Shown in pieces: positions 12,780-27,500 of a stretch of 64,000 bases of DNA (its first letter is position 1; each line of letters starts with the position of its first letter). Position numbers and translations under genes: made by a program. Source of the DNA: Phylloscopus collybita. Taxonomy: Eukaryota; Chordata; Aves; Passeriformes; Phylloscopidae. The notes under the pieces are model-generated. The model saw nothing but the letters and a program-made list of their open reading frames with translations. It was not told the origin of the DNA and did not search any database. The stretch is from contig JAJNNQ010000024.1 in the NCBI GenBank assembly GCA_027886175.1, forward strand, positions 25,213,001 to 25,277,000, in the 5' to 3' direction.

Positions 12780-14232
12780 ATCGAGATCATCTCCCCTCCC
12801 CCCCTCTATCTTGGAAGCAGGTTAGCTAACCTTAACAGTCTCAATTTAAAATAAAATATATATTTTTATATATATTCATATATATAATAAAAGAGAAGAT
12901 ATTAGTGGCAGTGTATGCAAAACAAAAAAGAAAACAAAGAAAAATTACTTTTAACAATCTCACTTTTTTTGTTTTTTTTACACAAATACTGTTGTAAATA
13001 TATTAAAAAAATCAGCATTCTATCTGGTAAACGTCACTTTTGCCCCTCTATAAAATTTTGAATTAAAAAAGTCCCAACAACTCTTTTTTTTTTTAATTAT
13101 TATTCCCCTCCCCTCCCACCCTTTATTCCTCTTTCTTCCACAAGAATAAATCCTGATGCAACTTTTTTTTTTTTTTTTTTGCAAAGATTGTGGGAACTAA
13201 CCCTTCTCTTGTACCTAGATCCATAGGTTGCAACCTCTGATATCTTTGATTTTCCTCTGTGTTTCTCTTTGCCTTCTGTGAAAGTCCCTCTTGATTGTGC
13301 TGAGGCCCTGTGCTCAGCGAAGACACTGAATAAATTACAAAAAAGCCACCGTTGCTCGTTGTCTGAATCTTCTTGGTTTCTGCTATAAGGTGGTGGTGGT
13401 GGTACGAGAAAAGCAGCGGGGAGGGTGCGCCAGACAGCGTGGGATGGAGCAGAATCCAGGTGAGGAACCTCTGATTCTTTTTCCTCGCCCTGCAGGGACT
13501 CCACACTATCCAAGCCACACTGCCTCGCATTCCCCTCAGCCCTTTTTGTGTGTTTGTGGATGCGTGTGTGTGAGAAAGCAGACACGTGGTGGAAACCAGC
13601 AGGGCCTTGTTTCCTCTGGTTGCTGCTCAACCAGAAGCAAAATATTCCACAGTTCTAACTGGATACTGTGAAGTCCAAAAAGCGGTCAGCAATGTGAATC
13701 ATGTCCATTGAAACACTGCAAGCGGTGTACTTATAACGACAGTAGGCCTTGTAGATTTGTAATATATTTTGTTTTGTTTCTTTATTTGTAGTGCTCTTCA
13801 CAAGTGAGAAAAAAGATTTTTTTTTTTATTATTTTTCTGTCTGTTTTTTAAATTTTTTTGTGATTTTTTTTTTTTTTTTGTTGTTTGCTTTTTGTAGTAA
13901 AGAAGGGTTGTATTTAGAGGCCAGTAGCTAGAGATCCAACCAGTGGAGCTCATGAAGCACTACCTGGCCTTAAGGCCACCATCCAAGGGAGGTTGGGAAA
14001 ATTATTATTCACCCAGCCTCCGGAAATGTAATGTACCAGCAGGCAAAAAACAGTTCTTCATGTAGTACAAAAACCAACAAAACGAAATGAACCCAAAAAA
14101 AAGGAGGAAAATAAAGGTAAAAATGAAACAAAAATAATTTCTTAAATTCTAGTGCCATAGCTTTTTTTTTTTTGTTGTTGTTGTTGTTTCTATTTTTGTT
14201 GTTCATAACAAAGAGAGAGAGAGAGATTCTAC
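12780..14232 (-). other. ZBTB20: ZBTB20 proximal 3' UTR
   Basis: Directly after the TAA stop, the sense strand is A/T-rich with many homopolymer runs (T18 on the plus strand at 13163-13180, further T runs at 13818-13882, TTG repeats near 14173) and no coding frame continuing ZBTB20. Sense AATAAA hexamers occur at 13786-13781 and 13127-13122. Neither can be confirmed as a used cleavage site. I recall that mammalian ZBTB20 has an unusually long 3' UTR of many kilobases, so the transcript may continue well left of 12780. The left boundary given here is only where the strongly A/T-rich block fades. Overlapping open frames at 13100-13671 contain homopolymer-encoded runs and look like chance. Confidence 0.6.
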
Positions 14233-14658
<426 letters not shown>

Positions 14659-14666
14659 TTACCAAT

Positions 14667-14722
14667 GAGGGAGAGAGAGAGAGACAGAGAGAAACAGACA
14701 AAGAGAGAGAAAAAAAAAAAAA
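14667..14722. repeat. GA-rich microsatellite and A tract at terminal exon acceptor
   Basis: GAGAGA repeats with interruptions followed by A12 on the plus strand. In the sense of ZBTB20 it is a CT/T tract starting 16 nt before the terminal coding exon, so it doubles as the polypyrimidine tract. Confidence 0.9.
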
Positions 14723-16820
14723 TCATAAAATTAAACCACTTCGGTAGAACTCTTCACAATAAACTAATGATAAATCTCATGGGGGTCTTTGGAGAGGTGC
14801 TCTGGCTAACAAAGCGTTAAGTTTGTTAATCAATGTGCTCTAACACAACATTTTTTTGCAACCAAAACCCTTTACAAAGGAAGCTGTAGGAATTCCCTAT
14901 CCACATTAGGAGCTCAGGTGATTCCTTCAAGTTCACATAATAAGTAGGCACTGACAAAGACAGGACTAGAGTTTAAAGGTCCTAGCACCTACGCCCAGTT
15001 TCAATGGCACAGCCTCTCCTGTCTGTGCTCCTGTCTTGCTCCTCATGCTCATTTCTAGACAGGAAGGTCTCAGCCATGCTATTTCACCTTTCAGTGCTTC
15101 CATTTCCTTACCAGCATGCAATAAAAACAGGGACAAATCAGTGACTACCAGACAGCTGACCTGGGCCAGACTCATTTTGGTCAAATTGCTTTCAATTTCG
15201 CAGGAAGAGGAGTGATAGAGTATGTCAGAAGAATCCAACACATTTTAAGAGGTTTACATTTGTTGCTCCATTTTCTGGTCAAATGCCATAGCTGAAGCAT
15301 GTACAAGGAGTACCAGAAAAGAGAACCTCAGGACACAGAATTGTCTAGGCCAGCCAGCACTATGCAAAGGGCAACCTAACAGATAACCTTCCAGTGTAAG
15401 ACACAGGAAACCTGAACGACTTGACTGCCAGTTAAATAAAGGTAAAAAGAGAGATAAAACATTTAAGTAATCTTCCACATTGCCTTGTGTGCCCAGGACT
15501 GTTGTAAAACTTATTATGGAAACCTGTATAATTGAACTCTGATTAAGTTTTTACAAACCAGCAACTACAGGGACGGAAAAAATACTTAGCTGAGCACATA
15601 TTACTGTTTTTTTCAGACTACTCTTAAATCCTCCTCATGCTCAGAATTCTGAAAGATAAGGCACAGTCTCATGTTTCATGGTATCAAGCACTGTTTTCAT
15701 GATATGCTGCTGAACTGGTAACATAGACAACAACTAACAGCCTGAATGCCCCATCAAAAGCTACTTTTGAATTTGCTTTCTGAATCACTTGTGGTATATT
15801 TCACGTGTGGAATTCATCATCCCCCAAGCTGTCAGGGATAGAGACGGTACCATAACTCTGTAAGAATCAAAATGATCCTCTGTTTCACTGATTGCAGAAT
15901 AATCACAGGAAAATAACTTTCTCAATTTCCCCTCTTTTTTTTTTTCTCCACAGACATCCTGCCTCCCTCTTTTTACAGTCTGTTTGGCACTGTTTTAAAT
16001 CCCAAAGAGTCAATCTTCAGGGACCAAGACATGCCTGTGGTAACATATAATTCACTCATATAGTGAGATTACCATATACTACTTATACTCAATTTTAAGA
16101 GGAGATAATTAAAATGGATTAGATGTGAAAGACCTACTTTTTTATCTCCCCAAGTCTCTGCTTCTTTTTATTTCATGGTTTGCATGTATGATGGTGACAT
16201 CCATGAATGAAATTCACTTGCTGCTCTTCCTTGCACTCGTGAGGAGTTAGCCCCTACCTGGTGAAAGACACTTGCTCAAAACCCTAAATCCTTACTTTCC
16301 TGATGGCTTTGCCACACACAGTGCTGTGCTGTGTGTAGACAGGTCAATATGCTTGACACGTGATGTGGAAAATGATAGTGTCAGTTAGAATAATGTCTGA
16401 TTAACTAACAAGAGACTGACTGTATTTATGGAGCTCGTTTTTGCCTTGGGCAATATATGTCCCAGAGTTTGTAATAAGTTGGTCTCATCCACTCTAGACC
16501 CTGTTAAGATTGTGCTATAAAAACACCTTAATTTTTGCCTGCCTATGTTTCTAAGATACACTGGGTTGTGGCTTTTGAATCTTGGCTTCAAAGCCTTCCT
16601 GGGATTTCTCCTCTCCAAAGAATTGCAAAACTTTAGTTTTTCCTTTTTGTATGCAAATTTTTGTGCATACAGTGAGCACTGTAGATTCTTTATTCCCGTG
16701 ATTCTTCATTTTCAAGTCAGAGAAACATTGCTCAGTGAATTAAATGTGCATGCTCTTCCTTTTCCTTCTTTATTTTGTATTTGGCTGTTTAATTAGACAG
16801 CAATATGGGATGATTAGAGT

Positions 16821-16860
16821 AATAGAATCGTAGCATATCTGAGTTGGAAGGGGGAAGAAG
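16821..16860 (-). mobile_element. Short CR1 3'-end remnant
   Basis: The 'taatagaatcgtagcatatc' motif followed by 'tgagttggaagg' is a reverse-oriented CR1 terminus. The following ~115 bp do not clearly continue CR1, then a second, longer CR1 starts at 16975. This may be a separate copy or a piece split from an older element. Confidence 0.6.
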
Positions 16861-16974
16861 CAATGTCAGTGCTTGGCCATTGTCCCCTTTTCCAGTCCCT
16901 GTGCTCCTAGTGATGTAGGCTCCGTGTCTCTTTGAACCCTAACCACAATGGATACTTGGTGCTGGCACTGAGGT

Positions 16975-17365
16975 CATGGAATCATAGACTCCTGAGTTGG
17001 AAGGGACTCCCAAGGATCATCAAAGTCCATCTCCTGGTCACCATCCCAAGAATCACACAATGAGCCTGAGACCATTGTCCAAGAGCTCCTCAAACTTTGC
17101 CCAGTTTGGTGCAGTGACCATTTCCCTGGGGAAGCTGTTCCAGTGCCCAACAACCCCAACCAAATGGTGAAGAACCTTTTTCTAATACCTAATCTAAATC
17201 TACCCTGAGACAGGTTCATGCCATTCCCTTTTGTCCTACCACTGGAGATGAGAGAAGAGGTCAGTTCCTTCCCCTCATGAGGAAGCTGTAGTCCCAATGA
17301 GGTCTCCCCTCAATCTTTTCCAGGCTGAACAAGCCAAGTGACCTCAGCCACTCCTCACTTCCCCT
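16975..17365 (-). mobile_element. CR1 LINE 3' fragment in ZBTB20 intron
   Basis: Reverse-oriented CR1 of about 390 bp. It starts 'catggaatcatagactcctg', continues 'gttggaagggactcccaag', 'ctaatctaaatctaccctga' and 'caatcttttccaggctgaac', and ends near 'ctcagccactcctcac'. It lies in the sense orientation of ZBTB20. The 107-codon minus frame at 16974-17297 is inside this repeat and is not a gene. Confidence 0.92.
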
Positions 17366-19628
17366 CATCCTATCACCATCCTATCACCAAATTAGAAAGA
17401 TGTGGAGGCAGCAATGTTGGTGCTCTGCTGTGATCCCCTTGGCATATCTTTTGCAGCCTTTAATCCAGTATTAATCACAGTGTGATATGTGGGAAAAGGC
17501 AGTGGTGCCTTATGCAGATAATGCATAGACTCTAGCACTGTATTCCCACAATATTGTGGGATGTATTAAAGTGAGTCTACCCGGAACATGGAAAAATAGC
17601 AATCTGTAATATCTTTGCACCCATGTGAAAGAAGAAAAGGGGGTCAGTTTCTGTTGCATGGAAAGCTACATCCGACTGTAGTTTTAGGAAGCATAAAACC
17701 ATACAGAGATAGAGAGGCCTTTAAATTACTGAATTCTGGTTTATGATTAGACTCTTCCATGACTTCTCTTGTGAGCCCTCCAAACAGAAAGATTAATTCA
17801 AACATTTGCATCTCCAAAACCTCTCAATTCTTCTGTGGATCTTTTCCTGAGTCACTTTGCCTGGCTTTTTTAACAGGGCTAAGGAAAAGTCACCCTGACA
17901 GTGGGAACAGCTGCCTCTCCTCTATTTTTCTAATGATCCTGTCCAGCACTAGACAAGGTAGCAGATAGACTTTCTCTGAGGCTGCACACATAAAGACTAT
18001 TTTCAGGAGGGTTTTCTGAAGCCTAGCTCTCTGTTGGTTAAGGTGAAATTATTCTCTCAGGAGCCAGTTAGCTCCTAAATTTTGCAATGATTTATCTCCC
18101 CAAATCTTTCCCTGCCACCACAGGGCATTCTCAGACCCACGGAAATAAAATATTAATTCATGTTTCAAGATGCCTATTGATTTCCTCGGTTGGTAATCTT
18201 TATCTGACTCCAAAACCAAAGTGCAGTGCTGGGGCAAATACAGCACCTGATCTCAGTGAAGTTATTTGTAAAAAAGTCTTTTTAGCTTTTAGAACAAGCA
18301 GATATATTTCCCTGTGTTCTGAAGGGGATACTTTTCTGCATACCAACACTATCTATGTAGCATTTTAGCTACTCATCCACAACAGAAAGATGGAGAACAC
18401 AGACACAAAAGTAATCTTGGGATTCAGGACTCTTGATCCTTGCAATTAAACATTTTGTACCAGTCCTGAGAAGTTGATCTTTTTGTATATGCATATGTAC
18501 AGCTCTGCCGTAGATGTCTAGAGTTTTTCATTGAAGTGGTAAATACAGGTAAATTGAAGTTAAAAGTTTACAGATACACATGGAATTGAAATCTATTGCA
18601 TCTAATAGAGAGGCGTGACCTACATTCCTCCCATACTTAGGGCAATTTTTCCAGGTTGTACTCCATGTATCACAAACCCAGCATTTATTTTAAGATCTGA
18701 TGTTAACAAAGCCACTGCTTGGTGAAAGAAATATTTACTCTTTCTCTAAACTGGAATTTCTCTCCAACAGCTGAAAAAGCCAAGGGCTAATACAAGCAAA
18801 ACAGTCCTGAGACCATGATAACTCCTCCATGTAAAATACATATCCTTTCTTTGAAGTCTCATAAGTTGGCAAAGCTAGAAAAGACAGTTTGGCTCAGTGG
18901 CAAACATGGTTACCTATGTTATCTCAATAGACCATAAACCATGTACTAAAGCAGCTGCAGTTTTAAACAGAAAGCTGCTGATGTTGTGTTCCATAGTGTT
19001 CCACATAGTCTTTCAATATTTTCTCACTGAACCCTATGTTTCTGTACTCACAGCTAGTGATACCTCTGACTTACTAAGAGACAAGGGATTACAGCAATCA
19101 GCTTGAGTGAAGTACAGAAAGACTTTCTGACAAAACTCCAGATTTACTTTCTTATAGTAGTATGTGAGATCTAGAAAATATGTGTCAGTGTGTGTAAACA
19201 TCCAAGCCTGGACCTACTGCTGCAGCTCCACCAGTAATGAATTTGCCCTAACCTCACCACTGTTTGAGCTTAACCCCCATACAGCTGTAAAACCTATGTG
19301 GGGAGCAGGGTTAAGCTTTCTTAAAAGATACAGTTTTTCTTATGATCTATTAGTTTCCTCTCTTCCACTTAATGTTGCCTGGTCAGCTTGCAGGGTACAA
19401 TGAATGCTCATCATTTCCTTGGATGGATGCAAGACCCCTTTCACTCCAAGTGAAATGAGCCTGTTTCTGCATTATGCACAGTTAGGCCCCTATATTGGGG
19501 CCTGTATGTTTCTGCAGGGACTCAGCTTCAGTGCAGTAAGGCCAGGAAGTGTTCAGTGACACCAGCTCCCTGGATAAGCCCTCCCTCCTGTTTGTGCTGG
19601 GCGCTGGCAGGTTGGCAAACAGGACCTA

Positions 19629-21518
<1,890 letters not shown>

Positions 21519-24500
21519 TCATTTCCAGAAGCTCAAGTCCTGAATTTTTGGACAAAACCAAACGAAGACAGGTGTGGCTGGACCTAAATTCCAATCACAT
21601 TCGTGGGTCTTCGACTTCCTATCAGTTTATCTGGCTTTAAAAAGCTTAGAGCCAGCCAATTGTAAACACTGAGCACATGGATTAAAGCTGGATTTTAAGC
21701 TTTGAATTGGACCTATGCCAGAAGAGATCAGAATCTGTAATGACCCTGAGTTGTTAATGCAAATGGTATATATGAAAATATGATTTCAATCTACACTGGT
21801 ATTTTAAGGAATTCAGATCCTCTGTTTCACAGAGTACAGTTACTTGTATCAAAAAAACTGGCAGTCACTTTGTAAAATCCAAATCTGGTTCAAGATTTAG
21901 GCTGTAAATGTTCCTAAAATCCCACGCACAGTTTTGTCTGGGGTTGTGGTTTAGAACATTTGCTACCCAATAGTGACAAACAGTTCTCTGAAAGAACCCA
22001 AAGCAAAAAGTTAACATGAGCTGTCCCCTTCATTTTTAGCATATCCCAAGTTCTGACTTGCACCAGAATGCCATCATATAAAAACAAATGTTCCCCTGCT
22101 GTTATTTACTTGACAGAAACTGGAAAATTACAGACATTTATTCCAAGGAAGATTTTGTCTTAGTTTGGCTGAATAATCTAAATAGAGAACAGTTTAGAAA
22201 AGCATCTAACCAATTTGGATGCAAAACCAACATAATCTTCAAAATTTACAAGTAACTGGAAAGAAATTTCCTAATTTCCCAATCCACTGTTCGCTATCTT
22301 CCTCTTGCTTGCTTGCTTTGGTTCCAGTGCTTTCCCATTTCCTTTCCTGTTCTTTACCAAATTTTCATCTATTTAGGTTTTGACAGGCAGAAACTACGGT
22401 TTCACCTTTTAATTATGAAGAGTCAACTGCCCCTTGAATGGTAAACAAATAAACCACTATTAATAACTGTTCTCTTCAAGCATTTGTAGTACACGTGTCA
22501 TCTTGGTTTCTAGAAAATTAGACAAAGTAATGATAAATCACCACTAGTATTGCAGGCATTTTGTCTTGAATACTCCCACCAAAGGTCTAACCACTCTTGC
22601 CACAATAACTTGTGCGAGCATCCAAAAATAGAAGTTGGTAAGTGTGAGTAAATTAAACTAGCTTGTTGGCACTGTCTAACAAATGTACAGAGCAAATAAA
22701 TAACATTGAAAGCAGTTGAAAGGCATACACATGCCTTTTAGCCCAGCAATGTCTCTCTGCTGCACCCTAAGGAGTGCTTCACATCTCATCCACAGGTAGT
22801 AGAACACTACTCACTGCAATTTGCAGGCAAATGTGGCATCCTCCCTGCTCTGCATTCATCTTCCCATTTATTCACCACCAATACATCAAGCACCCTCTGT
22901 TTTGGTGGTTCAAAGAGAAACCACCTTGGACACAAGCAGTTATTTTAATTCTCTGAAGTAGCTGATGATTAAAGAGAAGCACAAAGGTCAGGAACTAGAA
23001 ATCACAATGGGGCCAGACTGTCTGAGGAAGTCTCATGTTAACAGATGTAAACCAACCTGTACCAGAAGGTTACTAATTTCCATATGTGATTAGCACACTG
23101 AGGGGATGCTCACATAGCAGAAACAAGGAGGAAATCACTAAGACCCTGATGGAGCTTGTGAAACACATCTGTCTTATTCATAAGTTTAGCCAGGAAACCT
23201 GAGCTTCTTTAATGGGACTGACCATAGGACTAGAAAAACATGTTAGAAACTGGGAGACTTTCCTTCAAGGCCATTGCAACTATTATTACACAAAATAATG
23301 TAGAGGAGAGATGTATTTCCTCCTCCTTCCTGATAGAGGAATTCTGCAGAGGCCTTGGGGCAGTTCCAGATGCCTCCCTGCCAAACATGTCAGATCATAC
23401 GAGAGTCCAAAATGGATTTACACACAAAGTCAGAATCCTTAGCAAAAGCTGTGTACCGGTGGGACAACAGAAAAGTGGAAAATTATTGATGAATAGGTGA
23501 CATTTCTTTTCAAGACTAACTATAGGCCATAGCAAGTGACTGTACAGCTACCCATTTATCTCCATGTATCTTTAAGTAGTACTAGTGACTACCTGGTCTG
23601 CTCCTAGGACTCACTTTCACAGAAACACGTCTCTGTGCTTGGCTTTGTCAAATGAGGTATTTGATAATAAGAAAAAATATGCAGCAGTCTAACCCAATAA
23701 CCCAAAAATCTTACCTTGAACATGCACAATGTGGAATATTCTACACATACCAGAGATGCTACAGACAGGTCACTTGATTTGAGAAAAGAAACCTACTTTG
23801 TTACTATGCTCCTTGGCAGATAAAATTAATTTTGTGAGCAGAACTCTGAAAAATGCATCCCTAGGACCACTCCCTTCCAGAAAGATGTGATATGCACCAT
23901 GAGACTGGAAGACCTCCAGGGAAAGTGCATTCTGCCACTAATCCACAAAGCCATGTATAGAAAGGAGGAAAGACAAGGTTCATCAATAAGTTTCAACAGC
24001 TCTTCTCAGGTCCTGGCTGTGGGAATCTGGACTTGTGTACCCACAGTGTATTTGGTCCTTAGCTAACAATGAAAACAGGCAGTTGAAGTTGATCCTGGCT
24101 ACAAAAAAGAGGTCTGTATGCATTTGTAAGTGCTGTGAATAGCTCGCCTATAGGAACTGATCTAGGATGCTCCTTGTGATGTAGGAGCTGGTCTGAAAGT
24201 CAACTGAGTCATCTTCATAAATGGCATTATTTTTTGTTGCTATTAGAGTTTGCCCTTAAAAAGATCCTCTCATTGTTGGACTATCTACTTCTTCAACTGA
24301 GATACAACTGAAACTTACTCCTTGAGGATAAAAGAAGGGTGGTTGGAAGAGATACACAATAAACTGTTAAAAAAGCTAATACGGATTTTGAGGATGATTT
24401 TTCTAGGCCACCTTCCTCGACATTCAGCACTGTAAACCATATCTATCAAAAGTCCAGCCAACCAAATAAGTTGCCTAAGTGTCAGAAACATTACTAAACA

Positions 24501-27500
24501 AGCCACATCAGTATAAATCGCAGTTTCAACAAATTCCAGAGACTGGTCTATAGCAAAACTTGCTGTCCAATGCAGATCCTTTCCCTCTCTGCACAAAACC
24601 GGGTCCAGATGCTGTTTTGTGGTTGACTCCCACTTTATGTTGTTCTAAGCTGAAAGTTTAAAGTTGATGTTGCCCACAAAACACAGAATTGCCAGTACAG
24701 GTTTGATTCTAAGTAAATGCCACATTCTGACAAAGACTGCTAGAGCCTTGGACAAGCCAGAGTGTGTCAGCTCCTCTCAAGGCCCAGCTGCACACAGGCA
24801 CACTCACCGAATCCTCACTGCACAGAATGCCCAGCTCAGGAAAAAGGCTCCTGTCTAGGGCTCTTCTCAGGCCTGCCACTCTTTTAAACTCGAGACAGTG
24901 GGAAACTTTCTGTGAAATTCAAGTGGTCTTTGTTAAGTACTCCCTTTTTTTTTTTTTTGTCCAGTAAACATGATGTAGAGATCCCAATGGACTTGTTCTG
25001 AGAAACTCCTGTAAAATGGTTTTGTCCCCTTTCTGTGAAGCAAGTTCTGATTGGAGGGGTATTCACAAACTATATAGGAAAGAATGGGTGTGAAAATGCA
25101 AAGGCCATTCTTACCCAGATGGGCAATGAATAGGCATTTGCCAGTTAAAAAAAAAAAGGCAGAAAAAAAAAAAAAGAAAGGAAAAAAGCCCAGACAAACT
25201 GCACAGATTATGCACATTTGAAATCCTCCTGGGATACAATTTGAAGCTGGCATGGCATAAAGGTGAAACATATTACTGTGCAACTTTGAAAAAAGCTTCA
25301 TTTGCCCGTATGCAAATGTACCGATTAAACTGTCAGGCTATTCACAGAAACATGCATGGAATTCATCCTCAACTAGTAAGAAGGAGCACAACGTGGATGG
25401 GAAAGGAAAAAACTTTTGTTGTGTAATACATGACTGAATGCTTAGATTAGTGTTTCCCTGAATCTCATCCACCCCTCCTGCTGACTTTTATGCTATGGGC
25501 ATTCAAAAGAAAGTAGGTTTTACCATGACAATAACAATGACAAGCTCTCCAAGTACAGTACCAAAGGGGAAGGCAATGGCAGAAGGAAACAGCAGGCAGT
25601 GGACTCCTGGAAGATGCTATAGAAAAAGTGGAAGTGCAGTAGTGAGGTACATCAAGCATGGCTAGAGGCAATTTTCTATTTGCCAGAATTACCATACATA
25701 GACCTACATAAAGTTAGAAAGTTATGGCTCGAAATGGTGATTTTTTGTTTGATAAAAACATAAAAAATTACCCACAGAAAACACATGATGTAGTAAAACC
25801 TAAAAGAGGTAGAGAATACTGAACACTGCAGGCTATACACAAACGGCTACGTTGTACGCTTGAAAATGCATTTTTCAAGGTTTTGTTCTGTACAGCCACT
25901 AGATGTCCCTTTCTGCAAAGCCAATTGCTGAAAGTCTTAATGCTCATAACTGGAGGATATCACAGAATTTGATTTTCTCTAGTGTCTTTTAAAATCACAG
26001 TATCTCAAAGCTCATTGCACAGTAATGACTACCATTTCTAGAAACACAGCGGTGGGGAACCCATCACAGTTACTGCAACTCAGCAGCAGCTCAGCACCTT
26101 GGCACAGCATTCACCTGAAGCAAAACTGCCTGGGATGCTGGAATCCAAGCTTTTTTGGATACTTACTGTGTGCTCTTTCATAGGAATGACTAGCAGAGTG
26201 AAACCCAAATGCTGTGTCTTGCTTTTATACTTATGGGGAATAGAGAATAATTGTTCTATATCCTTGAGAACTGGTGGGCTTGCTGAGATAGATACAGATT
26301 TAGTTTTTGCCTCAGTCTTCTGTAGGATAATTTAGAAAATTGTTTGGCAAAACATCTCACTGATGTCTCAGATAAGATCAACTCGGTATTTTTGCCTAGT
26401 TTGTCTTTCTGACAACCTTCCCAAGCCTTGCATTGAGAAGAATGCACACTTCAAGAGATGGTGGAAAAGTTAGGAGACATTGTATCTCATACAGAATATG
26501 GTCTCTTTATGTTCTTCTTATCAAAATGACAAGTGTTTCTAGTTGGGAGAACACCCTGGGCTAGGACAAAGATGTAGAAGTTAGGCTTGGTAGGTGGTCT
26601 TCCTGCTTCTGGAACTGCTTTTCTGTGCATCAGTAATCCAGCCACTAGTTCCTGGGAGCACAACAAACCTAATAATCTGCTGCTGCTGGAGACAAGCAGT
26701 TACCATCTAGTCCTTATTCTTTTCCTCTACCTATGTGCAGTTTTGGAAATCTTTAATCCTTGGTCTCCACACCAACTGCTGGATGGCCTCCTGTTTGTAT
26801 CAAATGGATGCATTATGTTCTTCAGACAGTCACCTAGTCTACTCTTTTTCCTCATGTGGGAATAACCTCCCTACACTATCTCTTCAGAAATCTGTCTACC
26901 ATGTTTGCAAAAACAGCATTGTGGATTTCCCCTCCCTCCCCAGACAGACAGTCTATAATCTTACTAGCAAAAGAGATTTCTTAGTATTTAACTTTGAAAC
27001 TTATTACTCAACCCCTTCCCCTAACAGACAGGTAGAGCTATTGACCATTTTCCTTTTCCCAGCACTTCCTCATATACTGGAAGGTGCCTCACTTTTCTTC
27101 TTTAGACCTGTCTTTTTTAGAAAATACAAACTCAGGTCTCCAAATCATCCTTGTTGGTTATAGGTATTCTCCTCCTTATCTTCTTCCATCTTCTCTCCAG
27201 CTCACCTTTCTTTCACATAAAATGCAGCCCAGAGACAGATAAAGTACTCCAGCTGAGGGAGGTGAATGAAGGAGTTGCCTATATATATTGTCTATGATAC
27301 TCTTTAAAGACCTTACAGAATAAATAAGCCCAAGCAAACAATGTCCTGTTATCCAAATAGATCCTCCTTAAGAAAGATGTATGTGAATAAAGAATCTTTA
27401 TGTTGGAATGAAGATCTCAACTCTTTCATAAACACAACAGTTCAGTCAAAATACAGCATGTCCATCACAACATGTGAAAACTTCTAAAGCCCCACAATTT

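Noticed and set aside
13100..13630. 176- and 135-codon minus-strand frames in the 3' UTR
   Set aside because: They overlap in different frames and include lysine runs from the T18 homopolymer, downstream of the ZBTB20 stop; typical of chance frames.
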